Positions 37,459 through 46,835 of a DNA stretch of 64,000 nucleotides are shown here, one piece after another. The notes below the pieces were generated by a model, which saw only the letters and a list, made by a program, of their open reading frames with translations, did no database searches and was not told where the DNA came from. The position numbers and the translations under genes are program-made. The stretch lies in assembly GCA_029207755.1 (NCBI GenBank), contig JARCOQ010000016.1:4345001-4409000 (forward strand), written 5' to 3'. Source of the DNA: Chamaea fasciata (Eukaryota > Chordata > Aves > Passeriformes > Sylviidae). How positions within the stretch are numbered: position 1 is the stretch's first letter; every line of letters starts with the position of its first letter.

Positions 37459-40294
37459 GAAACACAAGCAAAATTTGAAGCCAACTACTGCAACACCTTT
37501 GAGATCTAAGCCAGTTGCTCTGCTTTTATCTTTCTAATTGTAGGAGTTACAAATGTTAAGTGAATTTTGCAGAAGATGGAGAGCAAAAGGCTCTCCACAT
37601 AATGGTCTGGTTTTGTTATGCTTAGTTTCTGAACATCAGTTTAAATACAGATTTTCAGATTTCAGTTAAAACTGCTTCATACCATTGATGGTTTCTGACA
37701 AGCTTGAAGAAAACATTGAAACTTATCATTAAACCAGTATTTAAATGGCACCTTTCTCCCCACCCTCAGTTAAATTTCCTGGTAACTCTCTCTGAGGGAT
37801 CAGGTGTTTGCTACACACTCAAGTGGTTCATCTTGTGGCTGATTATGGTCTTATAACTGTCCTATCATCCTGCCAAATCAATAACCAAATATTTTTAATG
37901 GTTTGTGGAAGAGAAGCAAACCTGAGTCTACTTATCTTTAGCAATAACTTTTTTCTCTTCAAAATTATGTCTGTAATATCAATATTCTGTGAGGCTTCTA
38001 TTTCTTCCACATCACAGCCCTCCACAGCCCACTGCACTTGTGTCTTGATGTTGACCTGAGAAGGTTTTCAGATCAAGCTCCTAAAGAAACATAATTCTCC
38101 CTTTTGTGGGGTTCTAGAACCACAAATTCTCTTGGTAGCAAAGAGATCCATTTGTCAAAGTTGTTACCGCAAATGGTGTTGGCAAACCCCAGATTTTAAG
38201 AGGAATTTAACATGAGCACTGGGTGGAATCTTGCTAAGCACTAAGATTTAAACAACAAATGCCCCAGAGTAATGTGCAGGATGGGGGTTGGTCTCTTCTC
38301 CCCAGTAACAGGCAACAGAAAAAGTGGAAATGGCCACAAGTTGTGCCAGGGGAAGTTTTAACTGGATATGAGGAGAAATTTCTTCACTGAGAGGGTTGCA
38401 AAGCACTGGAACAGGCTGCACAGGGCAGAAGTGGAGTCACCATCCCTGCAGGTATTTAAAGGAGGTGTACTGCTGGGTTAATGATTGCACTCTGTGATCT
38501 TGGAGGGATGTTCCAACCTAAATAATTTTATGATTCTGTGGAATCCTACAAAGTAGGATGTGGACTAACTCTTGCCTCTATAAAGTTTTTGCTTTTGAGG
38601 ACAGAGTAAATACTGTTCCTCTTTACATATTGGGCTTAAACTGCTAGATTTGGGTTGCCATATACATTTTTCTGGTTTTTGTAGGTTGCTCAGCTTCCTC
38701 TCTTCATCAGTGATGGAAAATGGCATCATATCTGCATAACGTGGACAACCAGAGATGGAATGTGGGAAGCTTTTCAGGATGGAGAGAAGCTGGGCACTGG
38801 GGAGAATCTTGCTCCTTGGCATCCAATTAAACCTGGAGGTGTCTTGATCCTGGGTCAGGAACAGGTGAGTGAATGACAGGGTGTTCCAGGTTTTAAACCA
38901 AATCAAAACTCTCCAAACAAACAAGAGCTGTGAGAATTTCTGTGTTAAACACTTGGTCCTGTTGTATACAGTGTCAGAAAGACTGAAACAAGGCAACAAA
39001 TACTTAATGAAATCACACATTGGTGTATTTATTTCACTTATTAAATACTCAGAATATTCATGTTGGGGTTAAGAACAAGTCCTTTTAGAATATTGAAAAA
39101 AACCCAGACGATTTTGAAGCTTGCCTTTCTAGTTAACATCTCATAAGTATGAATTGTGTGGCTCCTGGCTTCACAGTGTTTCTCTATCTATATTATACAT
39201 TTCCTAAAAGAAGCAAATATTGTAACAAGTAGCAGGAAACAGCCTTGCTTCAGGATTACGAGGTTCACAGTTGGAGCAATGAAAAATTGGTTTTGTCTTG
39301 ATATTGATTTTAGTAGATACGTATCCATGACATAAATGACAGAAGGGCAAGTTCAGTATCCTAATACACTCTGCAGAGCAGATGCTCCAGCTCACTAGTG
39401 AGTGTTTGGCAGGTTTCCTTTATCTCTGCCTGCACTGTGCTGGGTTCTGTCCTGTGCTATCAGCTCCATGTCATTATGATCACCAAAAATGAGTGATTTC
39501 TGTCCTTGGGTACTGAGTGGAGCAAGCAAACACTTCTAGGCTTATGCAGTGGCAGTTTGAATCACTCATTTGTTACAGCCGGACAAAGCCTGGGTATTTA
39601 GATCCAAAGATCTCATCTCACAGTCCCTGCAGACAATTGGGCAAGGGCTGCAGTTATGGTTTAATCTATCGCCATAAAGCTTTCAGGGTAACCTTACACA
39701 TCTGTGCAGTTCTTGCTGGGGTTGTCCTGTGCTAAGCTTGCACAGTGACTCTTCAATTTATCTCAAAGTTTAAAGCTGCCTTTCTGCTCTGCTGCTGGAG
39801 GGCAAAGCTGGTTATGTGCAGCCTTTTTGTGGTGTTTTGCAGTCACCACTGTTTGCCCTCTGTTGTTTTGACACAATTCAGGTTGGAGCTTGTCACTGAA
39901 TACCTTGTTCAATGTAGCCCTCCTAGAAACTCGAATTTGTCCACCTCTGTGACCTAACTCTGCACCTCTCTTTAGCAGTGGGGCTGGGTGGGGAGTGACT
40001 TCAAGTTTGAGGAAGAAAATGCCAAAATAACCTCCTCATCTAATCCTAACTCTTGTGTGCCTAAAGGACACAGTAGGAGGAAGATTTGATGCAACTCAAG
40101 CCTTTGTTGGGGAGATGAGCCAGTTCAATATATGGGACAGGGTCTTAAAGGCTGAAGACATCATGAATATTGCCAACTGCTCCATCAACATGCCTGGCAA
40201 CATCATCCCCTGGGTCGATAACAACGTGGATGTGTTTGGAGGTGCTACTAAATGGCCTGTGGAGACTTGTGAGGAGCGTCTGCTTGACTTGTAG
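31700..40294 (+). CDS. NPTX2: Neuronal pentraxin 2 (NARP), five coding exons
   Basis: Secreted synaptic pentraxin. In the known family it forms disulfide-linked oligomers with NPTX1 and NPTXR and clusters AMPA receptors at excitatory synapses; in mammals it is an activity-induced early gene. The exons join(31700..32152, 33529..33745, 36926..37170, 38685..38864, 40067..40294) give 1323 nt and 440 residues; human NPTX2 has 431. Seen in the product: a hydrophobic signal peptide (about residues 1-16), N-terminal cysteines C34, C46 and C99, coiled-coil-prone segments (about 61-99 and 130-224), and a pentraxin domain (about 234-436). The domain has the H-x-C-x-T-W-x-T signature at 320-327, the C262/C322 disulfide pair, and calcium-site residues E364, Q365, D366, D373 and Q376. 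N-glycosylation sequons are at N157, N198 and N402. The C-terminus LLDL matches the family. All four introns are GT-AG. The start is the first ATG after the inferred transcription start and directly precedes the signal peptide. NPTX1 and NPTXR fit less well: the exon 1 stretches PMQGGA, QLRETV and KDTMGDLPRDP are NPTX2-like. Confidence 0.97.
32153..33528 (+). other. NPTX2: NPTX2 intron 1
   Basis: A GT-AG intron of 1376 bp, phase 0. The first 130 bp continue the CpG island; the rest is AT-richer. Good-looking but apparently unused acceptors occur at TGTTTCCTTAG (about 33169), TTTTGTTTCAG (about 33346) and TTCTGTTTCAG (33477-33487), the last only 41 nt before exon 2. Confidence 0.9.
33529..33745 (+). 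CDS. NPTX2: NPTX2 coding exon 2: second coiled coil
   Basis: Encodes residues 152-223 plus the first base of codon 224. It starts HQLRANVS, with sequon N157, after the acceptor ...CCCCTGAAG. It continues through a charged, leucine-spaced helix (LERQLLSKVAELEDEKSLL) and the second sequon NET (N198), and ends SELEK before the donor GTAATT. This is the oligomerising coiled coil of neuronal pentraxins. Length and phase match the family. A frame-0 TGA at 33524-33526 lies just before the acceptor, so intron retention or use of the upstream AG would terminate translation. Confidence 0.96.
33746..36925 (+). other. NPTX2: NPTX2 intron 2
   Basis: A GT-AG intron of 3180 bp, phase 1, the longest in the gene. 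It splits the glycine codon 224 at the border between the coiled coil and the region leading into the pentraxin domain. No repeat or internal gene is recognised; ORFs in it are short and unbiased. Confidence 0.9.
36926..37170 (+). CDS. NPTX2: NPTX2 coding exon 3: start of the pentraxin domain
   Basis: Encodes the rest of codon 224 through residue 305 (GNSAFKSPDEFKVSLPLR... to LLINDK). The acceptor is a strong T-rich tract ending TGATTCTAG and the donor is GTGAGA. It carries the first conserved pentraxin cysteine (C262 in FTVCLWLRS) and the nearly invariant NEIVLIEWGNNPIELL strand region. By recollection it is almost residue-identical to the mammalian protein, which shows strong constraint. 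Confidence 0.97.
37424..37455. repeat. Poly-T tract (32 nt) in intron 3
   Basis: An uninterrupted T run about 250 bp after exon 3. Its length is likely polymorphic and prone to sequencing error. Confidence 0.95.
38278..38541 (+). mobile_element. CR1 LINE 3' fragment inside NPTX2 intron 3
   Basis: It begins with GTTGGTCTCTTCTCCCCAGTA and continues through GAGAAATTTCTTCACTGAGAGG, GGAACAGGCTGC, GTGGAGTCACCATCCCTG and GGATGTTCCAACCTAAA, ending TTTTATGATTCTGTGG. This is the CR1 3' end in the sense orientation of NPTX2. An internal part is shortened near 38465-38495. It lies between exons 3 and 4 and ends about 145 bp before the exon 4 acceptor. Confidence 0.92.
38685..38864 (+). CDS. NPTX2: NPTX2 coding exon 4: pentraxin signature
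   Basis: Encodes residues 306-365 exactly in phase (180 nt), from VAQLPLF to GQEQ. It holds the pentraxin family signature HICITWTT (residues 320-327) with C322, the partner of C262. It ends with E364 and Q365, the first residues of the E-Q-D calcium site completed by the next exon. The acceptor is TTTTTGTAG and the donor GTGAGT. A CR1 LINE fragment ends about 145 bp upstream in intron 3. Confidence 0.97.
38865..40066 (+). other. NPTX2: NPTX2 intron 4
   Basis: A GT-AG intron of 1202 bp, phase 0, separating Q365 and D366 of the calcium site. No repeats are recognised. Confidence 0.9.
40067..40294 (+). CDS. NPTX2: NPTX2 coding exon 5: C-terminal pentraxin domain and stop
   Basis: Encodes residues 366-440 and the TAG stop at 40292-40294. 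It begins DTVGGRFDATQ, supplying calcium-site residues D366, D373 and Q376, and continues through FNIWDRVL and sequon N402 (NCS) to the conserved C-terminus ETCEERLLDL. The acceptor CCTAAAG is not strongly pyrimidine-rich next to the exon, but a good branch-point-like CCTAAC lies about 17-20 nt upstream. Confidence 0.97.
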   Translation, partial: DTVGGRFDATQAFVGEMSQFNIWDRVLKAEDIMNIANCSINMPGNIIPWVDNNVDVFGGATKWPVETCEERLLDL

Positions 40295-40401
40295 CTGTGA
40301 TCACTTCCCATCCAAGTGCCCCCTTTAGTAGGACAATCTTCTGTGCAATCTGAAGCACTTATTTTTCTCCTTGCCCTTCCCCAGTCTTAACTCCTTGAAA
40401 G

Positions 40402-40407
40402 AATAAA
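40402..40407 (+). terminator. NPTX2: Proximal AATAAA, possible alternative polyadenylation site
   Basis: A canonical hexamer about 110 nt after the stop codon, immediately followed by a genomic A-run. It could give a short 3' UTR isoform, but the A-run would also cause oligo-dT internal priming, so cDNA ends here would be ambiguous. Confidence 0.35.
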
Positions 40408-41703
40408 AATAAAAAAAAAAGAGTAAACTGCCTCAGTGCAAAGATAGCTGCTAGTTTGGGACATTGAGCCTGGCTATGAAAGGAGCACTTCTTGGCGAGA
40501 GCAGCCCTTGCTTTCTTATGGCCTGATCCAAAAATGTGCTTTGGCCTGCAGAAGCCCTTTGGTTGGGTCAGAGCTCAGACCATCAGTTCTTCTGCAGGGA
40601 GGGAGAACAGTGTGCTCACTTCACTCTCATGTCCCTGATAATGTGCAGTGCTGACAGCACCAGGATTAACAGGCTAAATGTGAACCCTCCCTTCCAGTCT
40701 ATTGTCTCCCCTTCAAAATGAAGCCATTCTTTTTTAGCCCTTTTTAAAACAAACAAACAAACAAAAAAAATCAATTAATCCTTACACTGCAGTGGTTATG
40801 GTGCAGCTGTGGGTAGAGCAGAACAGCCACTGTCTGAGTGCAAGGCTTTTGCTTTTTAATTTGCAATTAGAAATCCTTATTTTATGATAAAGAGGTGATG
40901 TATTTGAGACACATTGTACCAGTTCAGTTTGAAGAAAGGGCTGTTTATTCAGCACAGCTCCGTTGAAGCAGAGATGCTTCAGGTGAGGTTCTGTCCCAAA
41001 GCCTGTCCTTTGCTAGCCAGGATCCCAGCATAGGTGGGTGGATGAGAGATTGTACTTGTACTTTCTGTAGGCTGAATGTACTGAATTCCTAGTGACCTGG
41101 CTTGTATCCTTTTCTCTATTGTTTCTCTCGCTTCAATGTCTTTATTTTTTTAAATATACAAGCTGTGATTAAGTGAATTTCCATTTTGTTTTGCTTTGAA
41201 AGGCCTTTTCATGAGCAAGTGCCAAAGTTCAGTTTCTGCTTGCTGAGAATTGCTATCTATTTTTCCAGCATAAAAGTCTTCTGCACTGGTTTATATGTTA
41301 TTACAATGGTCCTATGTAATATGAAAATGTGCTGCTTTTTCAATTCTTGTTGACTGTCTCTTCTGTAAGCACTGGGCTGACTACTATATTTTTTTATCAT
41401 TTTCTCTCAATATTTTGCAAATAATGTTGCTGTTTCCTTGGCGTTGATGTGACTACTTGGTTTGTGGCTCGCAGATAGCAAATGCACTGTACTGGGAAAG
41501 AGTTAATACTTTTGTTATTTAAAAGAAAAAGGATTTAAAGGGGGGGAGGGGGAATTTATAAAGCTAAATATCATATTTTATTTTTCATATGTTTGAATTG
41601 TAAGAATACTATGGTGACAGTCCCATTTGTAGGGTAAAGTTACATATTTCCATGAATATGTAGTATGCTGTTCTTAAAAGAAAATTCTTATAATGAACTT
41701 TTA

Positions 41704-41709
41704 ATTAAA
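41704..41709 (+). terminator. NPTX2: Distal polyadenylation signal ATTAAA
   Basis: ATTAAA is the commonest variant of AATAAA. It is followed at 15-30 nt by T-rich sequence (TCTCTTAATTCTTTTATAG) suitable as a downstream element. Its distance from the stop gives a 3' UTR of the expected size. Confidence 0.5.
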
Positions 41710-44700
41710 ATGCACTGTAAAATGAGTCTCTTAATTCTTTTATAGTCACACAAGACTCTGAATATTCTCTTTCATAGCTTCTGTGGGTTCACCTTCTGTC
41801 TCTCTAGACTGGTAGAAGTACAGTCTTGTAAGAAGATTTCTTTCTTCCCTAGATGCCTTCAATTTATTCCCTAAATTTCTGAAGTGCTCTCATTGTGTTT
41901 GGCTTTAAAATACACTCACACACTGCACCCCCAACCTTCAACAGTACTTTCCCTGCCCAAAGGAAAAACAAACCACAAAACTCACTTCATATCAAAAGAA
42001 TGTATGTTGTGAGGAAAAGTGTGAAATTCTCATCTCCCGTGGGCTCTTCATGGTGCCCAGAAGAGGAATCAGCCCTCCAGTCAATCCACCTTTATTTATC
42101 AGCTTTTTTCAAAAGAGGCAGGAGGAGCTAAACTGGAGTTCCACATATTTCACTCTGTTCTTAAAAGGTACAACAGTGAAATTGTCCTGGACACTTTGCT
42201 GAATGTCCTGGAGCCCATGTGGGTGGTGGGGTCTGCTGTTTTAAACACCAACTCAGTGCTTGGTGGAGAGAGGTCTTTACACATGTATTGGCCATGTTGA
42301 TCTTTATTCAGAGTTACTTAAACACACCCACAGCCTTTAGCCATATGCACCCGAGTAGGAACACGGGAAGCTGTTAATGGTGGGGGCTGTACTTCGATGT
42401 TCGTCTGGTTTTTACTCATTAAATAGTTCAGATGGTAGGGGCTCTGGAGGGAGGTTTTGGGTTGTTGGGTTTTTTTTAGACAGTGACTCTTTAGTAAAGC
42501 CAAAGGGAAGAGATATATTTTCCACTGGAAAGGGTTTCTTTCATTTTTTTAAATATATATGTATGTACACATATAGATATTATTTTGGGCAATGGTAGCT
42601 TTTCATTAAGAAGAAAAGGTGTTGATTTTTGTACCTTTATCTTGAGAGTGGAAAGCCATGGCTGTTACACTGCTGCTCCACATCCTGGGAGTCACATGTT
42701 TTATATGAATATATAAGCAGATGGCAAAACAGGAGTAAATATTACCACGTTCCAGCATCCATATTGTTTATGGAGTGTGGAACTGACAACACAGCCTTCA
42801 GTTCCCAAACTGCTCTGATTGCACAGAAGTAATAACTTATGGAAAGCTGAGTGATAGCACTTTGGAACACGCAGTAGTGCAGATTTCTAGGAAATGTGTT
42901 TTTGTTTAAACCGGGCAGAGTTGGGACTCCTAAAATCAATATCAGTGATCCCACCAAACCAACAGCCTGGGAGCTGTAACTGGCCAGGTCTGCTTGGCTG
43001 TGAGTGCTCTTCAGTCACTGTATTGCACCATCCTCTCTGTACATCCTTGGTGCATTGGCTGTTGGCTGACAGCAAGTTGAGCATTTGGTATGTTTAAATC
43101 CAGTTATATTTCTTCAAAGACCAGTTGTGTGCCTATATGCCTGGCCACTAGAAAATGTAGTTGTTTCGTGTGTTTTGAGTTTGCTTGAGGGCTCCAGCTA
43201 CACACTTGCTGTCTGTAGGTGATGGGAGGAGGATCACCTCTGCCCCTGGGATCCCCCTGTGCAACTCCTGGATCCAGGCAGCTTCTGGCTGGGCTGGTTT
43301 AGATCTCAGAAATGCAGGGAAGACCAGCAAAGTTCTACCCCCATTTTTACACACATTTCCCCCATGAGTGAATACATGGGACTGCCAGGGAGAAACTGAT
43401 TCTGTTTTGTTTCAGAGACCTGATTTCCCTCAGGCCTTTCCCAAAGGTGAAAAGCAGGTCAGTAGTGAAGCTGCTGTGTTGTATTATGTGCTTAAATCGG
43501 GCACTTTCTCAATCAGGGTAATGGTTCTAAAAAAAATGCTGCTGTAACTATAGATTTATTTCTTCTTTGCTAATGGCAAAAATCCTCTTTGTAAGGATTC
43601 TTCATCCAGCTGATTTTAGTTATCCAGGTAGGGAGGGAAGATCAACCTTCTTCTATTGCATCATCCTGAATCCTGCTAGGTATGCAGAAACCCTAAAAAG
43701 AGACACTGATCTGGCTGAGGCTTCTGCCACAGATAATGATCCCTTGATGCTGCTTAGAAATCTGAGGCAAGACACAGCAAGGGCCCTGCTGATGGAGAGA
43801 GTCAGGCACTGCCACACTCCTCCAGGAATGAAAGGTCTCTCTTGGTAGCCAGGGAATTGGGGTGGGAGTTGAAGGTGCTGTGGGATTTTTCCAGAGATCT
43901 TTCACCATAAGGTCTCTGGATCTTTTTTCCCCCTTCACAAAGAGAAAGTCGGACCTTGATAATGTTCATGGTTAGCTGTGAGGCTTAAATAATACATGAG
44001 TTTTTCAGAGCTAAAAATCTTCTGGAAAGAATTGAATTAATTGTCCCCCTGGCTATAGCTGTTTCTAAAAGGCTGTGCTTAGAAAAGTATAAATTTGCAC
44101 AAGGAGTTCAAGGGGCCATTTCTTTCTCCACAGGAGGGCTGTGCTGATGTTTTGGCAAAGCTTCAGATACAGAAGCTCCCTGATGGCTTGATGCCAGCGA
44201 GAGAAATTGTTTTATTTATGAAGGATGCTTTGGTGTTCCACCTGTGCTGGCTCCCAGCACGTGTGTCCAGGCAGTTCAGCTCCCGGCGCTGCTGCTCCCA
44301 GGGGCCAGGGGAAGGATGCTGTGTCTCTGTGGTACCCACTTGTTCCCTCTCTGCCACTCAGCCTGTCCTGTGTCCCTGGGGCAGAGCTGGCCTCACACGG
44401 GGCTGGCTGGAGCCTCTGTGGCACTGGCTGTGCTTCTCTTCTGTGCTCAAAGGAGTTTGCAAGAGGCTTGCCCTGGTTTTCATGTCACCAAGCTGTTCCC
44501 AGCAGCAGTCCTGCAGTGCTTTTTAAGAATAAGGTAACAATGGCTATTTCTTAGGAGGATTTCAGTGGTTTTTAAGGTACCAGATGCTCTTTTACATTTT
44601 GTCTTTCAAAACACTTAAACCAGCTTATGAGTAACTTTAAATCCTCATGTTACCGTTACAGAGTTCGTCACCCAGGCTTATCTCCACTACTGGAGGTTGC

Positions 44701-45198
44701 TCTGCTGACCTCACCAGATGAAAGGAAACCTCTTTAAAGAGCAACCTCATTTATTAAAAACAGGATGTTAAAACCTCTGGGTAACAACACTAGCTAAGCA
44801 GGGGATTTATAACTTTCCTTTTGTTTAAATTTTTTATTTTACTTGGTGTTGGCTGTTGATATGCAGTGGGAATCCTGATGTGCTGTCCTGCTGTGGTTCC
44901 AGAATGGCTGTTTGTCCTGTATCAGGCAGCAATTGGTTTTCCTCCCATTTTCAGAGGTCACAGAGCAGGCAGCTGCCTCCTCCCAGGGGCAGAGCTGGGA
45001 TGAGATTGTCCTGTGCAGCTTTATTCTACCTCTGCAGCTGCAAAAGGGTCTGGGAGAAAGGATCTGCACTGACTTTTAATTTTATGTGAGATTTCCCTGC
45101 AGGATATATTTGTGTCTGACAAAACAGGACAGACCTAGATTTGCTTTCCAGGGATGGTGTAGCTCACAGCAATGAGCTGTGTTTTAGGCCAGGGTTTC

Positions 45199-45219
45199 TT
45201 TTTATTTATTTATTTATTC
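45199..45219. repeat. TTTA tetranucleotide repeat
   Basis: About five TTTA/ATTT units, slightly degenerate at the 3' end. Confidence 0.8.
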
Positions 45220-46782
45220 ATTTTGCTTTCCTGCTTTCTTTATGGTAAATTATAAATGGTTGATAAACACCTATAATAAAACAGAGATAAACATGGGAAA
45301 TCATCCTTTTTTTTCCATTAAAGAAAGCTGTTACTTACTGTGTAGAGAGTACATATCCTCCTAAGAGATCAAATTATTTATGGCAGTGCACTAATTAGCT
45401 TTTTGGAGGCTTCTAAGGTCTTGCAGATACTTGGAGCTCCGGGGATAACTGCAGTAGGTAAATACCTCTCTGCATCAAGGATAATTTCATGTAACTGGCC
45501 ACACAGTATCTGCTTTGGACTTCTGGCCTCTTGGGGGCTCTGGTCAAGTGGAGCCCTGGCACCTACAAGGCTTTGCAAGGGAGTGGTCACCACCGGCTGG
45601 TTGGGTCACTGTGGTGGTCACAGGTGTCCAGACAATTCGGGGGGCTCCCAGAGCTGCTCTGGCCCCCATTCTCACTTGTGCTGCCATAGAAATTCTGAGG
45701 CTGTACCAGCACTCTCACCTGCCCATCCTCACTCTCACTCAGGGAAGAGCAGATCCAGCTCCCTCCTCACGTCCGTCAGCAGCTCCAGGCTCTGCTCAAA
45801 AGTATTTGGCATTGTTCAGATATGCTGCTATGGTTACTCAGGCACCACTGACTGCACAGGTCAGCTTGGAAGAGCTTTAGACAAAGTATTTGGGACAGAA
45901 TGCAGCTCCTGCTTGTTAATTTGAGACCTGGCACATCAGTTTGAACACACTACGTGGGGGATAATGTCTTTCTTCCTTCACTGTGCTTGGGATTTGGAAA
46001 AAAAAAAACCACAAGAAAAATATTGCCTTGACGTGAGCCCAAGCAATGACAGCGGCTCCTGCTGAAAATAGCAGCCAGCCTATTTGTTCTGGGAATTGCC
46101 TGAAGGCTGGCTGGGCTCTGTGTGCACAAGGGGAAGGAGGATGCACAAGGGCTGGGGAGGAGCAGAGGCTTCCTCAGCTGTGCTGAGACAGCCCGAGGGG
46201 GGCTGGCTGCACCTGACAGCCCTGGGCAGGCCAAGGGGCTGCTGGACTCCTGGACCTCAGGCTGCCCTCTGATGGTTCAGGGTCCAGAGTCAGCTGCTCA
46301 CTCCTGGAGACTGTGACTGGCATTTTCAGGGTGTGAAGATACAGGGAGCTGCAAGATTGACCTGTTGAGGGCTGTAGCCATGATTTTAATCTTCCAATCC
46401 TGTCCAAATCCGTGAGCTGAATTGGCACGAGGTGTTATCGAGGTCCCAGAAATTCAGTGACATCTGTTCTGTACTTCACCATGGGTAGAGTTTGAAAAAG
46501 GATGACTGTAAAGAAACTCTAGAGATGTGTAGTGGCGTCCTCACTAGGCTGTGCCCTTTAATGTCTTTCTGATTCCTTTATGAGAACTGAATATGCCTGA
46601 TTTTCTGATTACACTGAAGGCAAAATTTCCATAGACTTGAATGGGAGAAGAACAGGAAACTGTTTGAGACAAGTCTGAACATGCTGGTAAAAAATGAAAC
46701 AAAAAAATCTAGTGTGACTTTAAAGCTATTTTTAAAAACACAAGCTGGAGCGGGTTACTCTGAATCACTGGAGTCTGTTATG

Positions 46783-46784
<2 letters not shown>

Positions 46785-46818
<34 letters not shown>

Positions 46819-46835
46819 CCTTTTTTTTTTTTTTT
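46785..46835. repeat. Long interrupted poly-T tract
   Basis: T34, then CC, then T15. It is the longest homopolymer-like run in the window and produces artificial Phe/Lys-rich frames on both strands. No flanking retrotransposed gene is recognised. Confidence 0.95.

Larger units (their letters stand above)
37171..38684 (+). other. NPTX2: NPTX2 intron 3
   Basis: A GT-AG intron of 1514 bp, phase 0. It contains a 32-nt poly-T (37424-37455) and a sense-oriented CR1 fragment (38278-38541). Nothing else is recognised. Confidence 0.9.
40295..41730 (+). other. NPTX2: NPTX2 3' untranslated region (inferred)
   Basis: AT-rich non-coding sequence after the stop codon. An early AATAAA at 40402-40407 sits in an A-rich run. 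A more likely terminal signal is ATTAAA at 41704-41709, predicting cleavage near 41725-41730 and a 3' UTR of about 1.4 kb, similar in scale to mammalian NPTX2. A (CAAA)n stretch lies at about 40747-40770 and a G-rich run (G7-A-G5) at about 41540-41552. The end is inferred from signals only. Confidence 0.6.

Noticed and set aside
38565..39020. 151-codon minus-strand ORF across NPTX2 exon 4
   Set aside because: Antisense to a conserved pentraxin exon and its introns; no independent support.
44095..44554. Several overlapping 97-143-codon frames
   Set aside because: Three + strand phases and two minus frames are open in the same place, which indicates low stop density rather than coding.
45403..45924. 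173-codon + strand ORF in a GC-richer stretch
   Set aside because: A second overlapping frame (45515-45880) is open too, composition is Ser/Cys/Gly-rich without a motif, and there is no promoter or splice context.
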